Positions 23,182 through 31,363 of a stretch of DNA of 31,675 nucleotides are shown here, one piece after another. This DNA is from Candidatus Kaiserbacteria bacterium. GTDB lineage: Bacteria > Patescibacteriota > Minisyncoccia > Phycocordibacterales > Phycocordibacteraceae. Each line of letters begins with the position of its first letter. The stretch's first letter is position 1. The notes beneath the pieces are model-generated. The model was not told the DNA's origin, ran no database searches, and saw nothing but the letters and a program-made list of their open reading frames with translations. The DNA is taken from positions 1 through 31,675 of the forward strand of contig JACOXQ010000028.1 of assembly GCA_016182285.1 (NCBI GenBank), in the 5' to 3' direction. Both the position numbers and the translations under genes were made by a program.

Positions 23182-24301
23182 AAAATTCATTGAGTCGCTC
23201 CGCCGGAACGGCATCTCGTTCTTCTCCGGCGTTCCCGATTCACTGCTAAAAGACTTGCTTGCATATATCGAGCAGAATGTTCCCGCGTATGAGCGTATCA
23301 CCGCGGCGAACGAAGGCAATGCGATAGCGATAGCCGCCGGATACCATCTGGCGACCGGCAAGGTCGCCGCAGTATATATGCAAAATTCAGGTATCGGCAA
23401 CGCAGTCAACCCGCTGACCTCACTTGCGGACAAAGATGTGTATGCAATCCCAATGCTACTCATCATCGGGTGGCGCGGCGAGCCGGGTGTCAAGGACGAG
23501 CCGCAGCATAAGAAGCAGGGCCGGATTTCGGACAAACTGCTTGATGTTCTTGAAATTCCCCATGCGGTGCTTTCAAAAACGATGTCCGGCGAAGCAATCG
23601 CATCGGAAGTCGCGCGGCTTGCCGCCCTTTCGCGGACGGAAGGACGTCCGTGCGCGCTTTTGGTGAAGAGCGGGACATTTGAGGCGTATCCTATGCGCAA
23701 GCCCGTCGCCGAGGCTGGCTCTCTCGGCAGGGAAGAGGCGATTGGGTTGGTGCTCGATAGTTTGGATGGAGGTGAAATCGTCGTCAGTACGACGGGGAAG
23801 ATTTCGCGTGAATTATACGAAGAAAGAAAGAATCGCGGCGAGAGTTTCGGAAAAGATTTTTTGACGGTCGGTTCCATGGGTCATGCATCGCAAATTGCTT
23901 TGGGGATAGCGCATCAGAAAAAAGACAGGCAGGTGTATTGTCTGGACGGCGACGGCGCTACCATTATGCATATGGGCGGACTCGCCACCGCAGGTTGGAT
24001 GCATCCTAAAAACTTTAAACACATCGTTCTCAACAATCTTGCGCACGAATCGGTCGGAGGCCAGCCGTCTGCCGCGAGCATCGTAGATCTTCCGGGCGTT
24101 GCAAAAAACTGCGGATACGCATTCGCATCAACAGCCGCAACGAAGGAAGATCTGCCGCCGCGGCTCGCAGAGCTCAAAGAGAAGAACGGACCGGCTTTCC
24201 TAGAGATACGAGTGAATCTGGAATCCAGAAAAGACCTCGGTCGTCCGAAAGAAAGTCCGTTTGAGAACAAGAAGAAATTCATGGATTTTATCGGGAAATA
24301 A
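23168..24301 (+). CDS. ppd: Phosphonopyruvate decarboxylase (Fom2-like)
   Basis: A 377-residue thiamine-diphosphate enzyme that decarboxylates phosphonopyruvate to phosphonoacetaldehyde and so pulls the unfavourable PEP mutase step forward. E49 in AANEGNAIA is the likely cofactor-activating Glu. [23 protein letters not shown] and [14 protein letters not shown] are hallmarks of phosphonopyruvate and sulfopyruvate decarboxylases. The diphosphate/metal motif runs from D260-G-D262-G to N289-N290. Both the pyrimidine- and diphosphate-binding halves are present in one chain, as in Fom2 and AepY. The 14-base overlap with pepM implies coupled translation. Context decides for phosphonopyruvate over sulfopyruvate. 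Confidence 0.94.
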   Translation: MVHPEKFIESLRRNGISFFSGVPDSLLKDLLAYIEQNVPAYERITAANEGNAIAIAAGYHLATGKVAAVYMQNSGIGNAVNPLTSLADKDVYAIPMLLIIGWRGEPGVKDEPQHKKQGRISDKLLDVLEIPHAVLSKTMSGEAIASEVARLAALSRTEGRPCALLVKSGTFEAYPMRKPVAEAGSLGREEAIGLVLDSLDGGEIVVSTTGKISRELYEERKNRGESFGKDFLTVGSMGHASQIALGIAHQKKDRQVYCLDGDGATIMHMGGLATAGWMHPKNFKHIVLNNLAHESVGGQPSAASIVDLPGVAKNCGYAFASTAATKEDLPPRLAELKEKNGPAFLEIRVNLESRKDLGRPKESPFENKKKFMDFIGK

Positions 24302-24312
24302 TCGTTGCCCGT

Positions 24313-25305
24313 ATGAAACAAACGGAATACATCGGCGCAGGAGAGCTCTCCAAACTCTCTGGCATCGTGCAGGATTTCGCACCCAGTAAAGTGTTTTTAA
24401 TAACAGGTAAGAGCTCATACATAGCGTCCGGCGCGACACAACTCGTTGAGCTCGCGCTCGCGGGAATAGATGTTTTGCATTATACCGACATTAGTGCATT
24501 ACCTCTCGACGAAGACATTAAAAAAGGAGTTATAGCGTATACATCTTTCAATCCAGACCTTGTTATCGCTGTCGGTGGCGGACACGTCATTGATATGACG
24601 AAATCTATTAACTTCCTGGCTGGTAAAAAACCGCTCGTAGCGATTCCGACTACAGCAGGCACTGGTAGCGAGGCGACCTCGTTTTCGGTCGTATACAAAA
24701 ACGGGCGCAAAACATCGCTTGAGAGTCCGGACATGCTGCCGATGTTCGCTATCGTGGACCCGAATCTCGCGATGAGCGTATCAAGAGAAACCGCTTTACC
24801 GAGTGCACTTGACGCGCTCTGCCAGGCGATAGAATCGTTCTGGTCAAACAAGGCGACGGAAGAGTCGCGCGGATACGCGCGGCAAGCACTCCAACTTATA
24901 TGGAAAAACATTATTCCGGCGATTGAAAAAAGAGACAGCGGCGCAATTACAGCATTGTGTATCGGGGCGCATCTGGCGGGGAAGGCCATTAACATTTCCA
25001 AAACTACCGCGTGTCATGCTTTTTCCTATGGACTCACGTATCGTTTCGGCGTCCCGCACGGCATCGCAGTTGCCCTATTCCTTCCGAGCGTATACCGGTA
25101 CAATAACGTCTCGGGTCTGTCGATGTCTCCAGAAGATATTGAAGGGCTGCTTAGAAGATTTGGCATAACGAACCTGTCGCAGTATGGGGTCAAACCATCC
25201 GACATTGCGATGCTTGCGGCGGAGGTCAATACTGAAAGATTGGGCAATAATCCGCGCGTAATCCGCGAAGGGGACATTATTAACTTTTTTCAGAAAATCG
25301 TATAG
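24313..25305 (+). CDS. Iron-type alcohol dehydrogenase, probable phosphonoacetaldehyde reductase (FomC-like)
   Basis: A 330-residue group III alcohol dehydrogenase. The NAD(P) motif is AVGGGHVIDMTK, and IPTTAGTGSEATSFSV is the usual second cofactor loop. Metal-ligand positions are D167, Q171, H235 and H249, with Gln at the site where most family members have His (ALDALCQAIES). In the fosfomycin and phosphinothricin pathways a member of this family reduces phosphonoacetaldehyde to 2-hydroxyethylphosphonate, and the position eleven bases after ppd supports the same reaction here. No AEP transaminase lies in the operon, so the hydroxy rather than the amino product is favoured. The DegT aminotransferase at 29049 belongs to a sugar-type family. 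Confidence 0.88.
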   Translation: MKQTEYIGAGELSKLSGIVQDFAPSKVFLITGKSSYIASGATQLVELALAGIDVLHYTDISALPLDEDIKKGVIAYTSFNPDLVIAVGGGHVIDMTKSINFLAGKKPLVAIPTTAGTGSEATSFSVVYKNGRKTSLESPDMLPMFAIVDPNLAMSVSRETALPSALDALCQAIESFWSNKATEESRGYARQALQLIWKNIIPAIEKRDSGAITALCIGAHLAGKAINISKTTACHAFSYGLTYRFGVPHGIAVALFLPSVYRYNNVSGLSMSPEDIEGLLRRFGITNLSQYGVKPSDIAMLAAEVNTERLGNNPRVIREGDIINFFQKIV

Positions 25306-25308
25306 CGT

Positions 25309-26121
25309 ATGGAATCCATCAAAGAACTTCGCGTCAAATTGCAGACTAATGTTCTCGGACACCCGATTTTACAGCGCGTGCCCTCAATATATGTAACCCG
25401 TCTTTTTCTCCTGACAAGTATAACGGCCAATCAAATATCGGCTGTCATGATTATCGTCGGTATCATTTCAGGGGTGGTTATAGCATTCGGCTATATATGG
25501 TTAGGCCTCGCCCTTATTTATTTGAACTTAGTGCTTGATGCTGTTGATGGCGAACTCGCGCGCTATAAAAAAACATTTTCTATGCGCGGTGTCTATCTGG
25601 ACCTCGTTAATCATCTCGTGGTATTTGAAGCATTCTTTCTCGGACTCACGCTCGCGGTGTCAGAAGTATGGACGAGACCAAACTTCGTACTGCTGACTGT
25701 AGGGATTGTCGGCGCGCTTGCTATGTGCATGCGGCGAGCCATCGGAGACCTGCATCGCGTTCTTTTTGTCCGCTCTTATAGCGAGCATCCTGACCTATTT
25801 CGCATCCCGCCAACTTCTTCAGAGGCCAATACCGGAACCGCGTCGGGCGCCAAGCCTTCTTCGTTTCGAGTTCTGATGAAAAACATCCTTTGGTATCTTC
25901 ACGAATCACACGAGGGAGGATACATGATTGTCGTCCTCGTGATTGCATATGCCGCGGAACGTCTCCTTCTGCCCGGAGCGCTCCATTATCCGATTCTCTC
26001 CTGGGTCGTGCTCTATTACGGCGTGACGTTGTGCTTGTATCTGACTCGAGAGATTATCGGCGGATTCTACTCCATTGAGAGCCGCATTGCTTCTTTAAGA
26101 GACCGATTTGCCTCAAAATGA
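25309..26121 (+). CDS. CDP-alcohol phosphotransferase with altered catalytic motif
   Basis: A 270-residue membrane enzyme. It has the family signature D77-x2-D80-G-x2-A-R-x8-G94-x3-D98, but the fourth Asp, generally regarded as the catalytic base, is His (H102). TANQIS at about 39-44 matches the conserved TPNxIT start. About five to six hydrophobic segments cover residues 40-75, 105-145 and 200-250. Family members transfer a phosphoalcohol from a CDP-alcohol to a second alcohol. It begins three bases after the phosphonoacetaldehyde reductase gene, so the natural donor is CMP-hydroxyethylphosphonate from the fused cytidylyltransferase, giving a phosphonolipid or lipid-linked phosphonate. Donor and acceptor are inferred. 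The next gene overlaps by four bases. Confidence 0.87.
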   Translation: MESIKELRVKLQTNVLGHPILQRVPSIYVTRLFLLTSITANQISAVMIIVGIISGVVIAFGYIWLGLALIYLNLVLDAVDGELARYKKTFSMRGVYLDLVNHLVVFEAFFLGLTLAVSEVWTRPNFVLLTVGIVGALAMCMRRAIGDLHRVLFVRSYSEHPDLFRIPPTSSEANTGTASGAKPSSFRVLMKNILWYLHESHEGGYMIVVLVIAYAAERLLLPGALHYPILSWVVLYYGVTLCLYLTREIIGGFYSIESRIASLRDRFASK

Positions 26122-28007
26122 GTGAGAACAAGAAAAACTTATTTATTATTTATGAACTCGAGCACCTACCGGTGCTCGAGAAGCGATTAGCAACTGGAGA
26201 AAAATTTGAAGTAGTGGCGCTCGACTGGGAGGTAGAGCTTGAACTTAAGAATCGCGGGATTCCGTATATGCCGCTCCGGGAACTAGCGAAGTCGCCGGAA
26301 GGGGAGCGCGGACCAGTTGAGTTCACGCGAAAGCTCGCGCGAACCTGGTATCGGGAGAAGGGCTTCGCCTTTTTCGCGCACGACGGCATTCTGCTCGGGG
26401 AGCCGTATGAAATGCCCTTTTTGTATTACTTCCAGATGCTTTACTATAACCTCTCCGTCATCGGGCAGGTACTCGAACGCCTGCGGCCGAGCCGCGTCGT
26501 CATTCCCGAATCATTTCGATATGTGCCGAAGACGGCACTGCCGACCGAGGCGCCGTTCGTACAGATTCCGTCTGCTGTCGCCCGTCATCTCGCGCAGGTG
26601 CGCGGTCTCGAATGTGAAGTAATTGAAGTCCCTGCGGCGTATCGGCATCGGGGTGAACGACAGGCAATAGTGCGCGGCATTACAGAACGTCTTGCGCGCG
26701 CGGTCACGGCCGTAGTGAATGCCGCGGTCAGTCTCCGCAGACCGCGTGCGATAAGGCTTTTCGCGACTGACCCGTGGTCACGCATAGCTCCCTTCGTGCG
26801 CGCCATGCCGGATCTGGAGGTCGTGATGTCCCGTCGGCACGAGCTCCTCGCCATGAAAAGCGACGTATGGCGCGCCCGCGCCCGTTTCCATCATAGGCTG
26901 GACTTCGCCGGCGCACACGAGAGAACGATCGCACGCGAAAAAGCCAAGAAGTTCACTCGCGCCTTTGAGGCGCTTGGAGAGAGACCGGAAGTTGCACGGG
27001 CGTTCGTTCATGACGGCATATCACTGTGGGAAGTGGCGCGCGAAGCGCTAAGAGCGGTGATAGCGAGCGGTGAGGATATGATACAGACGATTGAGAGCAC
27101 TAAGCGCCTGCTCTCGCGGCGGCGGATTAACTGTGTCCTGCTCTTCAGTTCAGTTAAGGGATACAACAACATCATCGCTCGCGTCGCCGAACGGGCGGGC
27201 ATTCCCTGTATTGACCTGCAGCATGCACTTGCTCCAATGGATTCCAATCATCCGTATTCCCGTCTTTCTGCGCATTACCTCGCCTCATACGGCCCGCACA
27301 TGGTTCGCCAGTACGCCGCATTCGGAGTAGACCCGTCGCGGGTCATACCCATCGGTTCTCCTCGCTTTGATTCATATACCAAGCCCATGCCGGAGTCCGC
27401 GCTGGCGGCCGTGCGCGAAAAATTGCGGCTAGAGACGTCCAAACCCACGGCATTGCTCGGCATCCCGTTCGTCTTTCCCCAGATAGATTATTATGGATTC
27501 ACGAGTTATGGTGCGCGCGACATTATTGAGGATCTCGCAAACCTTGCTCGCGAAAACATGGCGAATCAGTTCATTCTGCGCCCGAAGCCCGGACCCGAAC
27601 GCTTTAGTTTTTATAACCGCAAGGAGACTCTGGAACTTTTCGGCAGCCGCGCGCGCATGGCGCAATTTGAGAACCTGCGCGCTCTGCTTTCGCTCTCGGA
27701 TATCGTCGTTTCCATGAATTCTACGCTTGCGCTTGAAGCGCTCATCCTCCATCGGCCGGTCATTCTCTACCTGACACCCCGGCTAGACCACGATTTTGAT
27801 GACTGGGAGGCGGCAGGAGCTCTGCGCATCGCCCGCGACCGGACGGAGCTCGCCCGCCATTTCAATGGCCTGCAGTCGGCTGATGCGCGCGAAGAGCAAG
27901 TCCGGCGCGCTGATAAGTTTCTTGCAGAGCAATTCTGCTTTGACGGCCGTTCTCGGGAGCGCATGGCCGCATTTTTACGCAAGGTCGTCGCCGAGCACCA
28001 GTCCTGA
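26118..28007 (+). CDS. Large GT-B-like transferase of the surface-polysaccharide/CDP-glycerol transferase type
   Basis: A 629-residue protein whose C-terminal half looks like a GT-B transferase related to capsule or CDP-glycerol:glycerophosphotransferase enzymes. IPCIDLQHALAP (from 362) matches the region with a conserved His after an Asp/Gln strand. YLASYGPHMVRQYAAFG and IPIGSPRFD follow, then ILRPKPGPERF, and SMNSTLALEALILHRPVILY (from 532), the usual donor-side Ser/Thr-Glu segment. The N-terminal 300 residues are not a domain I can name. It is coupled by an ATGA overlap to the CDP-alcohol transferase, so it may use CMP-hydroxyethylphosphonate or glycosylate the product. A 24-base hairpin lies in its first codons. 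Family level moderate, function inferred. Confidence 0.7.
   Translation: MSENKKNLFIIYELEHLPVLEKRLATGEKFEVVALDWEVELELKNRGIPYMPLRELAKSPEGERGPVEFTRKLARTWYREKGFAFFAHDGILLGEPYEMPFLYYFQMLYYNLSVIGQVLERLRPSRVVIPESFRYVPKTALPTEAPFVQIPSAVARHLAQVRGLECEVIEVPAAYRHRGERQAIVRGITERLARAVTAVVNAAVSLRRPRAIRLFATDPWSRIAPFVRAMPDLEVVMSRRHELLAMKSDVWRARARFHHRLDFAGAHERTIAREKAKKFTRAFEALGERPEVARAFVHDGISLWEVAREALRAVIASGEDMIQTIESTKRLLSRRRINCVLLFSSVKGYNNIIARVAERAGIPCIDLQHALAPMDSNHPYSRLSAHYLASYGPHMVRQYAAFGVDPSRVIPIGSPRFDSYTKPMPESALAAVREKLRLETSKPTALLGIPFVFPQIDYYGFTSYGARDIIEDLANLARENMANQFILRPKPGPERFSFYNRKETLELFGSRARMAQFENLRALLSLSDIVVSMNSTLALEALILHRPVILYLTPRLDHDFDDWEAAGALRIARDRTELARHFNGLQSADAREEQVRRADKFLAEQFCFDGRSRERMAAFLRKVVAEHQS
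26157..26180 (+). repeat. Perfect 10-bp inverted repeat in the 5' coding region
   Basis: CTCGAGCACC (26157-26166), loop TACC, GGTGCTCGAG (26171-26180), about 40 bases after the start codon and just downstream of an A/T-rich start. No T-run follows, so it is not a classic terminator. It would form a stable mRNA hairpin and could reduce expression of this gene relative to those upstream. Confidence 0.75.
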
Positions 28008-28012
28008 TAGTG

Positions 28013-28021
28013 TGGTATAAT
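28013..28021 (+). promoter_or_regulatory. Extended -10 promoter (perfect TGGTATAAT)
   Basis: TGGTATAAT, a perfect extended -10 preceded by GTG, starts five bases after the preceding stop and ends 19 bases before the ATG at 28041. No -35 is seen. It makes 28041 the first gene of a new unit. Confidence 0.6.
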
Positions 28022-28040
28022 AAATTTGTTAAAATTGCGC

Positions 28041-29045
28041 ATGAAGAAAAAACGCTATACGGGAATAGTCATCGGCTGCGGAAGAATCGGCGCTACGTTT
28101 GATATTGACAGCGGACTCCTGAAGCCGGCCTCTCATGCCGCCGCATTTGCCACTAACCCGCGCACAACTCTCGCGGCGCTGGTTGATTCGGATCCGATAC
28201 AGCTCAAGCGGGCCGGAGAGTATTACAACGTCACGACCTACGCCGACGCGCGCGAATGTCTGAAGGCGCTCATGCCCGACATAGTCGCTCTTGCGACCCC
28301 GCCTGGCACTCACGAAGAAATGCTGACTCTGGCTCTGGAGCTCCACATCCCTGCCATTATCTGCGAGAAACCGCTGAGCGATACGCTTGAGTCGGGCGAA
28401 CGCATGGTAGCGCAAGCCGCATTGTCAGATTCAGTCGTTGTTCTCAACCATCAACGACGCTTCCTCCCTTTATATAAGAATGCGAAGGAAAGAATTGCGG
28501 CGGGAGAATTGGGAGATATCCAGCAGGCTACTGCCTACTATACGAACGGTCTCTTGAACAATGCGACTCACACGCTGGATGCTCTGCAATTCCTGCTTGA
28601 TGACACAGCGGTATGGACTATCGGCGTACAGAACGAGCACAACACGGCTGCGCCTTTTGGCACTAATATTGACGGGCTCGTCGGATATAAGAAAGGTACT
28701 GTGGCGGTGCTACAGAGCTTCGACACTAATTCATATGGAGTGCACGATCTGCAGATCCTTGGGACTAATGGCGCCCTGATTATCCGACAGCAGGGATTCC
28801 GTTTTGAGTGGGTGCCGGTACGGGAGGGAGTCACCTTCTCCGGAGTAAAAGAGTTAGATTGGATGAGCGCGCAGACACAGACAGACCCTCGCAGTATGAT
28901 GGAGGGTACTATAGCTCACGCGGTTGAGTGCCTCGACGGAACGGTAGAGTCGCAGAGCACGCCTGAAGACGGTTACCGTACGATGCAGATTCTCGATGCG
29001 CTCGTGCGAAGCGCGGCAGAAGGAGGGAAACGAGTAATTATATAA
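28041..29045 (+). CDS. Gfo/Idh/MocA family oxidoreductase
   Basis: A 334-residue NAD(P)-dependent oxidoreductase. The Rossmann loop is VIGCGRIG (G12-C-G-R-I-G17), the EKP motif is at 109-111 (ICEKPLS), and the middle to C-terminal domain carries NNATHTLDALQFL, where family enzymes place a catalytic His. Members oxidise or reduce sugars and inositols, often at C3 of nucleotide sugars. I use the ATG at 28041 rather than an upstream in-frame TTG at 28026, which lies at the predicted transcription start. The aminotransferase follows after three bases, matching pairs that make amino sugars by oxidation then transamination. Confidence 0.88.
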   Translation: MKKKRYTGIVIGCGRIGATFDIDSGLLKPASHAAAFATNPRTTLAALVDSDPIQLKRAGEYYNVTTYADARECLKALMPDIVALATPPGTHEEMLTLALELHIPAIICEKPLSDTLESGERMVAQAALSDSVVVLNHQRRFLPLYKNAKERIAAGELGDIQQATAYYTNGLLNNATHTLDALQFLLDDTAVWTIGVQNEHNTAAPFGTNIDGLVGYKKGTVAVLQSFDTNSYGVHDLQILGTNGALIIRQQGFRFEWVPVREGVTFSGVKELDWMSAQTQTDPRSMMEGTIAHAVECLDGTVESQSTPEDGYRTMQILDALVRSAAEGGKRVII

Positions 29046-29048
29046 CGC

Positions 29049-30338
29049 ATGAAAAAAATACAAGACAGACCTGTATTTCTCGGAGGCACACCGGTGCTCG
29101 CAAAGCCGCTTCCCCCCATCCATGTGGTGGACAGAGAGGAGATAGCTGCTATAACCCGAGTTATCAATCGGGGTCCTTTATCGGGATTTGCCGGCGTGCA
29201 CAGTGAACGATTTTTCGGCGGAGAAGAAGTGCGCGCATTTGAAGCGGAGTTTTCAAAAAAATTCAAAGTGAAACATGCCGTATCGTTTAATTCGGCTACC
29301 ACGGCGCTTCATGGCGCCATCGTGGCGCTCGGCATCGGGCCAGGCGACGAGGTCATCGTGCCACCCTACACGATGTCGGCATCGGCGACCGCCGTACTGA
29401 TGAACGGCGCGATACCCATTTTTGCCGACATTGACGAGCGGACGTTCTGCATAGACCCGAAATCGGTGGAGAAACGGATTACGAAATACACTAAGGCCGT
29501 TATGGCCGTAAATCTTTTGGGGCAGGGCGCTGACTTTGCGGCGCTTTTGCCGCTCGCAAAAAAGCACAAACTTGCCATCATTGAGGACAACGCGCAGTCG
29601 CCGGGCGCCACCTGGCGCGGGAAGCCGCTCGGCACCGTGGGTGATATCGGTGTTTTTAGTTTGAATGTGCACAAGGCGATACAAACGGGCGAAGGAGGAA
29701 TTCTGGTTACGAATAATCCGATTTATGCGCTTCGCGCGCAGCTGTGCCGCAACCACGGCGAAGCCGTCGTTGACGACATGACCGATTACGACGCCGGACC
29801 AATCTTCGGCAGTAACTACCGCATGACAGAAGTCGTAGCAGCGATGGCGCGCGTGCAGTTGCGGCGGCTCGACTTCTTGACGAAAAAACGTGTCGCGCTT
29901 GCCGCGCGGCTCACGAAGGCACTGGCGCAGATCCCAGGTCTCACGCCGCCCTTCGTGCATTCCGGCAATACGCATGTCATACATCGGTACGCGATCCGAG
30001 TAGACGAAAAGAAGCTCGGAATCTCGCGAGATAGGCTTGTTGAAGCAATGGCCGCCGAGGGATTCAGCATGTCTCGCGGGTATGTGAAGCCGATCTATCT
30101 GCTGAAGCTGTTCCAAGAACGTAAGGCATTTAATCGCACCGGTTTTCCGTTTGAAAAAAATACCTACTACAAAGGGAACCCCGATTATTCAAAAGGGCTC
30201 TGTCCGGTCACCGAACGGATGTTTGAAAAAGAATTCACGTTCACCGATGTCTGTCAGTACCCCTACACGGCGCGGCACACTGATCTTTTTGTTGCCGCAT
30301 TGAAGAAGATTATTGCCTATAAGCATGAGCTCGCATAA
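29049..30338 (+). CDS. DegT/DnrJ/EryC1-family aminotransferase
   Basis: A 429-residue PLP enzyme that would aminate a keto sugar. D180 in IEDNAQSPGA is the cofactor-ring Asp, and K209 in SLNVHKAIQTGEGG is the Schiff-base Lys. FNSATTALHGAIVALG is the phosphate-binding loop, and YRMTEVVAAMARVQL is the usual substrate-side segment. At 429 residues it is longer than the common 370, with an insertion near residues 345-400 (KAFNRTGFPF to CPVTERMFEK) as in a subgroup of long DegT enzymes. Likely substrate sources are the adjacent Gfo/Idh enzyme or the PseB-like dehydratase at 9220. Overlaps the next gene by 14 bases. Confidence 0.9.
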   Translation: MKKIQDRPVFLGGTPVLAKPLPPIHVVDREEIAAITRVINRGPLSGFAGVHSERFFGGEEVRAFEAEFSKKFKVKHAVSFNSATTALHGAIVALGIGPGDEVIVPPYTMSASATAVLMNGAIPIFADIDERTFCIDPKSVEKRITKYTKAVMAVNLLGQGADFAALLPLAKKHKLAIIEDNAQSPGATWRGKPLGTVGDIGVFSLNVHKAIQTGEGGILVTNNPIYALRAQLCRNHGEAVVDDMTDYDAGPIFGSNYRMTEVVAAMARVQLRRLDFLTKKRVALAARLTKALAQIPGLTPPFVHSGNTHVIHRYAIRVDEKKLGISRDRLVEAMAAEGFSMSRGYVKPIYLLKLFQERKAFNRTGFPFEKNTYYKGNPDYSKGLCPVTERMFEKEFTFTDVCQYPYTARHTDLFVAALKKIIAYKHELA

Positions 30339-31353
30339 ACGCATCCTCTGGAGCGCGAACGACCCAGGTGGAATGAACGCAATTATGCCGGTCATTTCTG
30401 CACTTGTCGCGCGCGGGGATATAATCGTCGGCCTTGCCACCGGTCCTGCGGTCGCTATGGCCAAACAAAAGGAGATTGCGGTAAAAAACGCGACGGCGTA
30501 TTCTGACGCGGAATTGTTGGAAAAAATCAATGCCGTGCGCCCCGATGTATTTCTCGCCGGTTCAAGCTCCGGCAATTCAATAGACAAAAAAATATTCAGG
30601 CTCATTCCGCATGTCCCATCGGTGTATGTGCTTGATTTCTGGTCCAATTACCGGATGCGTTTCAGCGCGGATGGAGATGACCTCAAATACTCTCCGACCG
30701 CCATCTGCATTATTGATGAACTCGCGCGGAACGAGATGCTCGCCGCTGGTTTTGAAGATAGCCGGCTCCATGTTACTGGCAACCCGCACACCGAGCATTT
30801 TATCGAAGATATTACACGCGATCGCGAGAACGCACACGAGCTGGTCTTCATTTCCCAGCCTATACGCGAAGTGGACGGCGGAAAATACGGTTTTGACGAA
30901 CATCTAGTGCTCGGGCACCTTATTCGTGCCGTGCAAAAAATGCCAGAACCGTTTCATCTGCGCATACGCCTGCATCCTAAGGACGAGCGACACAAATTTG
31001 ACGGGCTTCTCGGCGGGCGCGTTTCAATGTCTCCGGCCCACTCGCTTGAAGAGTCTCTCTCTACTGCGGGACTCGTGGTCGGCATGTTCTCTCCGGTACT
31101 CATCCAAGCGGCCACGTCGGGGAAGCGGGTGCTCTCGTATGAGCCCTGCCTGACAGGCGAGGACCCTCTTATAACGAACCGCCTCGGCCTTACAAAGAAG
31201 CTCACAACCGAACTAGAGTTGAATGAGGCGTTGGGAAAATACGCTGAGGGCGAATCGCATGCTACCGCGCTTGATGTAAATAAACTCTGGCCGAAAGGTG
31301 CTGTCGGGCGCATTTTGCAGGTCATTGATTCTCTTGTTCCACCGCGTGCATGA
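30325..31353 (+). CDS. GT-B-like polysaccharide biosynthesis protein
   Basis: A 342-residue protein with two Rossmann-like halves. The N-terminus ILWSANDPGGMNAIMPVI resembles the start of GT-B and epimerase-fold proteins. VYVLDFWSNYRMRF, LHVTGNPHTEHF, LRIRLHPKDERHKFD and GMFSPVLIQAATSGKRVLSYEP form a donor-domain series similar in outline to the 26118 protein, but shorter. I use the ATG at 30325, inside the aminotransferase gene; a TTG twelve bases upstream is unlikely. By position it may transfer the amino sugar made by its neighbours. No catalytic residues can be named with confidence. Confidence 0.65.
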   Translation: MSSHKRILWSANDPGGMNAIMPVISALVARGDIIVGLATGPAVAMAKQKEIAVKNATAYSDAELLEKINAVRPDVFLAGSSSGNSIDKKIFRLIPHVPSVYVLDFWSNYRMRFSADGDDLKYSPTAICIIDELARNEMLAAGFEDSRLHVTGNPHTEHFIEDITRDRENAHELVFISQPIREVDGGKYGFDEHLVLGHLIRAVQKMPEPFHLRIRLHPKDERHKFDGLLGGRVSMSPAHSLEESLSTAGLVVGMFSPVLIQAATSGKRVLSYEPCLTGEDPLITNRLGLTKKLTTELELNEALGKYAEGESHATALDVNKLWPKGAVGRILQVIDSLVPPRA

Positions 31354-31363
31354 ATCCGTTGAT

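Noticed and set aside
28026..28040. TTG start for the Gfo/Idh gene
   Set aside because: It lies at the predicted transcription start and adds only five residues before the ATG that begins the Rossmann fold.
29253..30116. Open frame of 287 codons on the minus strand opposite the aminotransferase
   Set aside because: No family motif; the plus strand carries PLP-binding residues in order.
29049..30338. DegT gene as an AEP transaminase for the phosphonate pathway
   Set aside because: Its motifs are those of sugar aminotransferases, which are distinct from the class used for phosphonoacetaldehyde, and it lies in a separate promoter unit.
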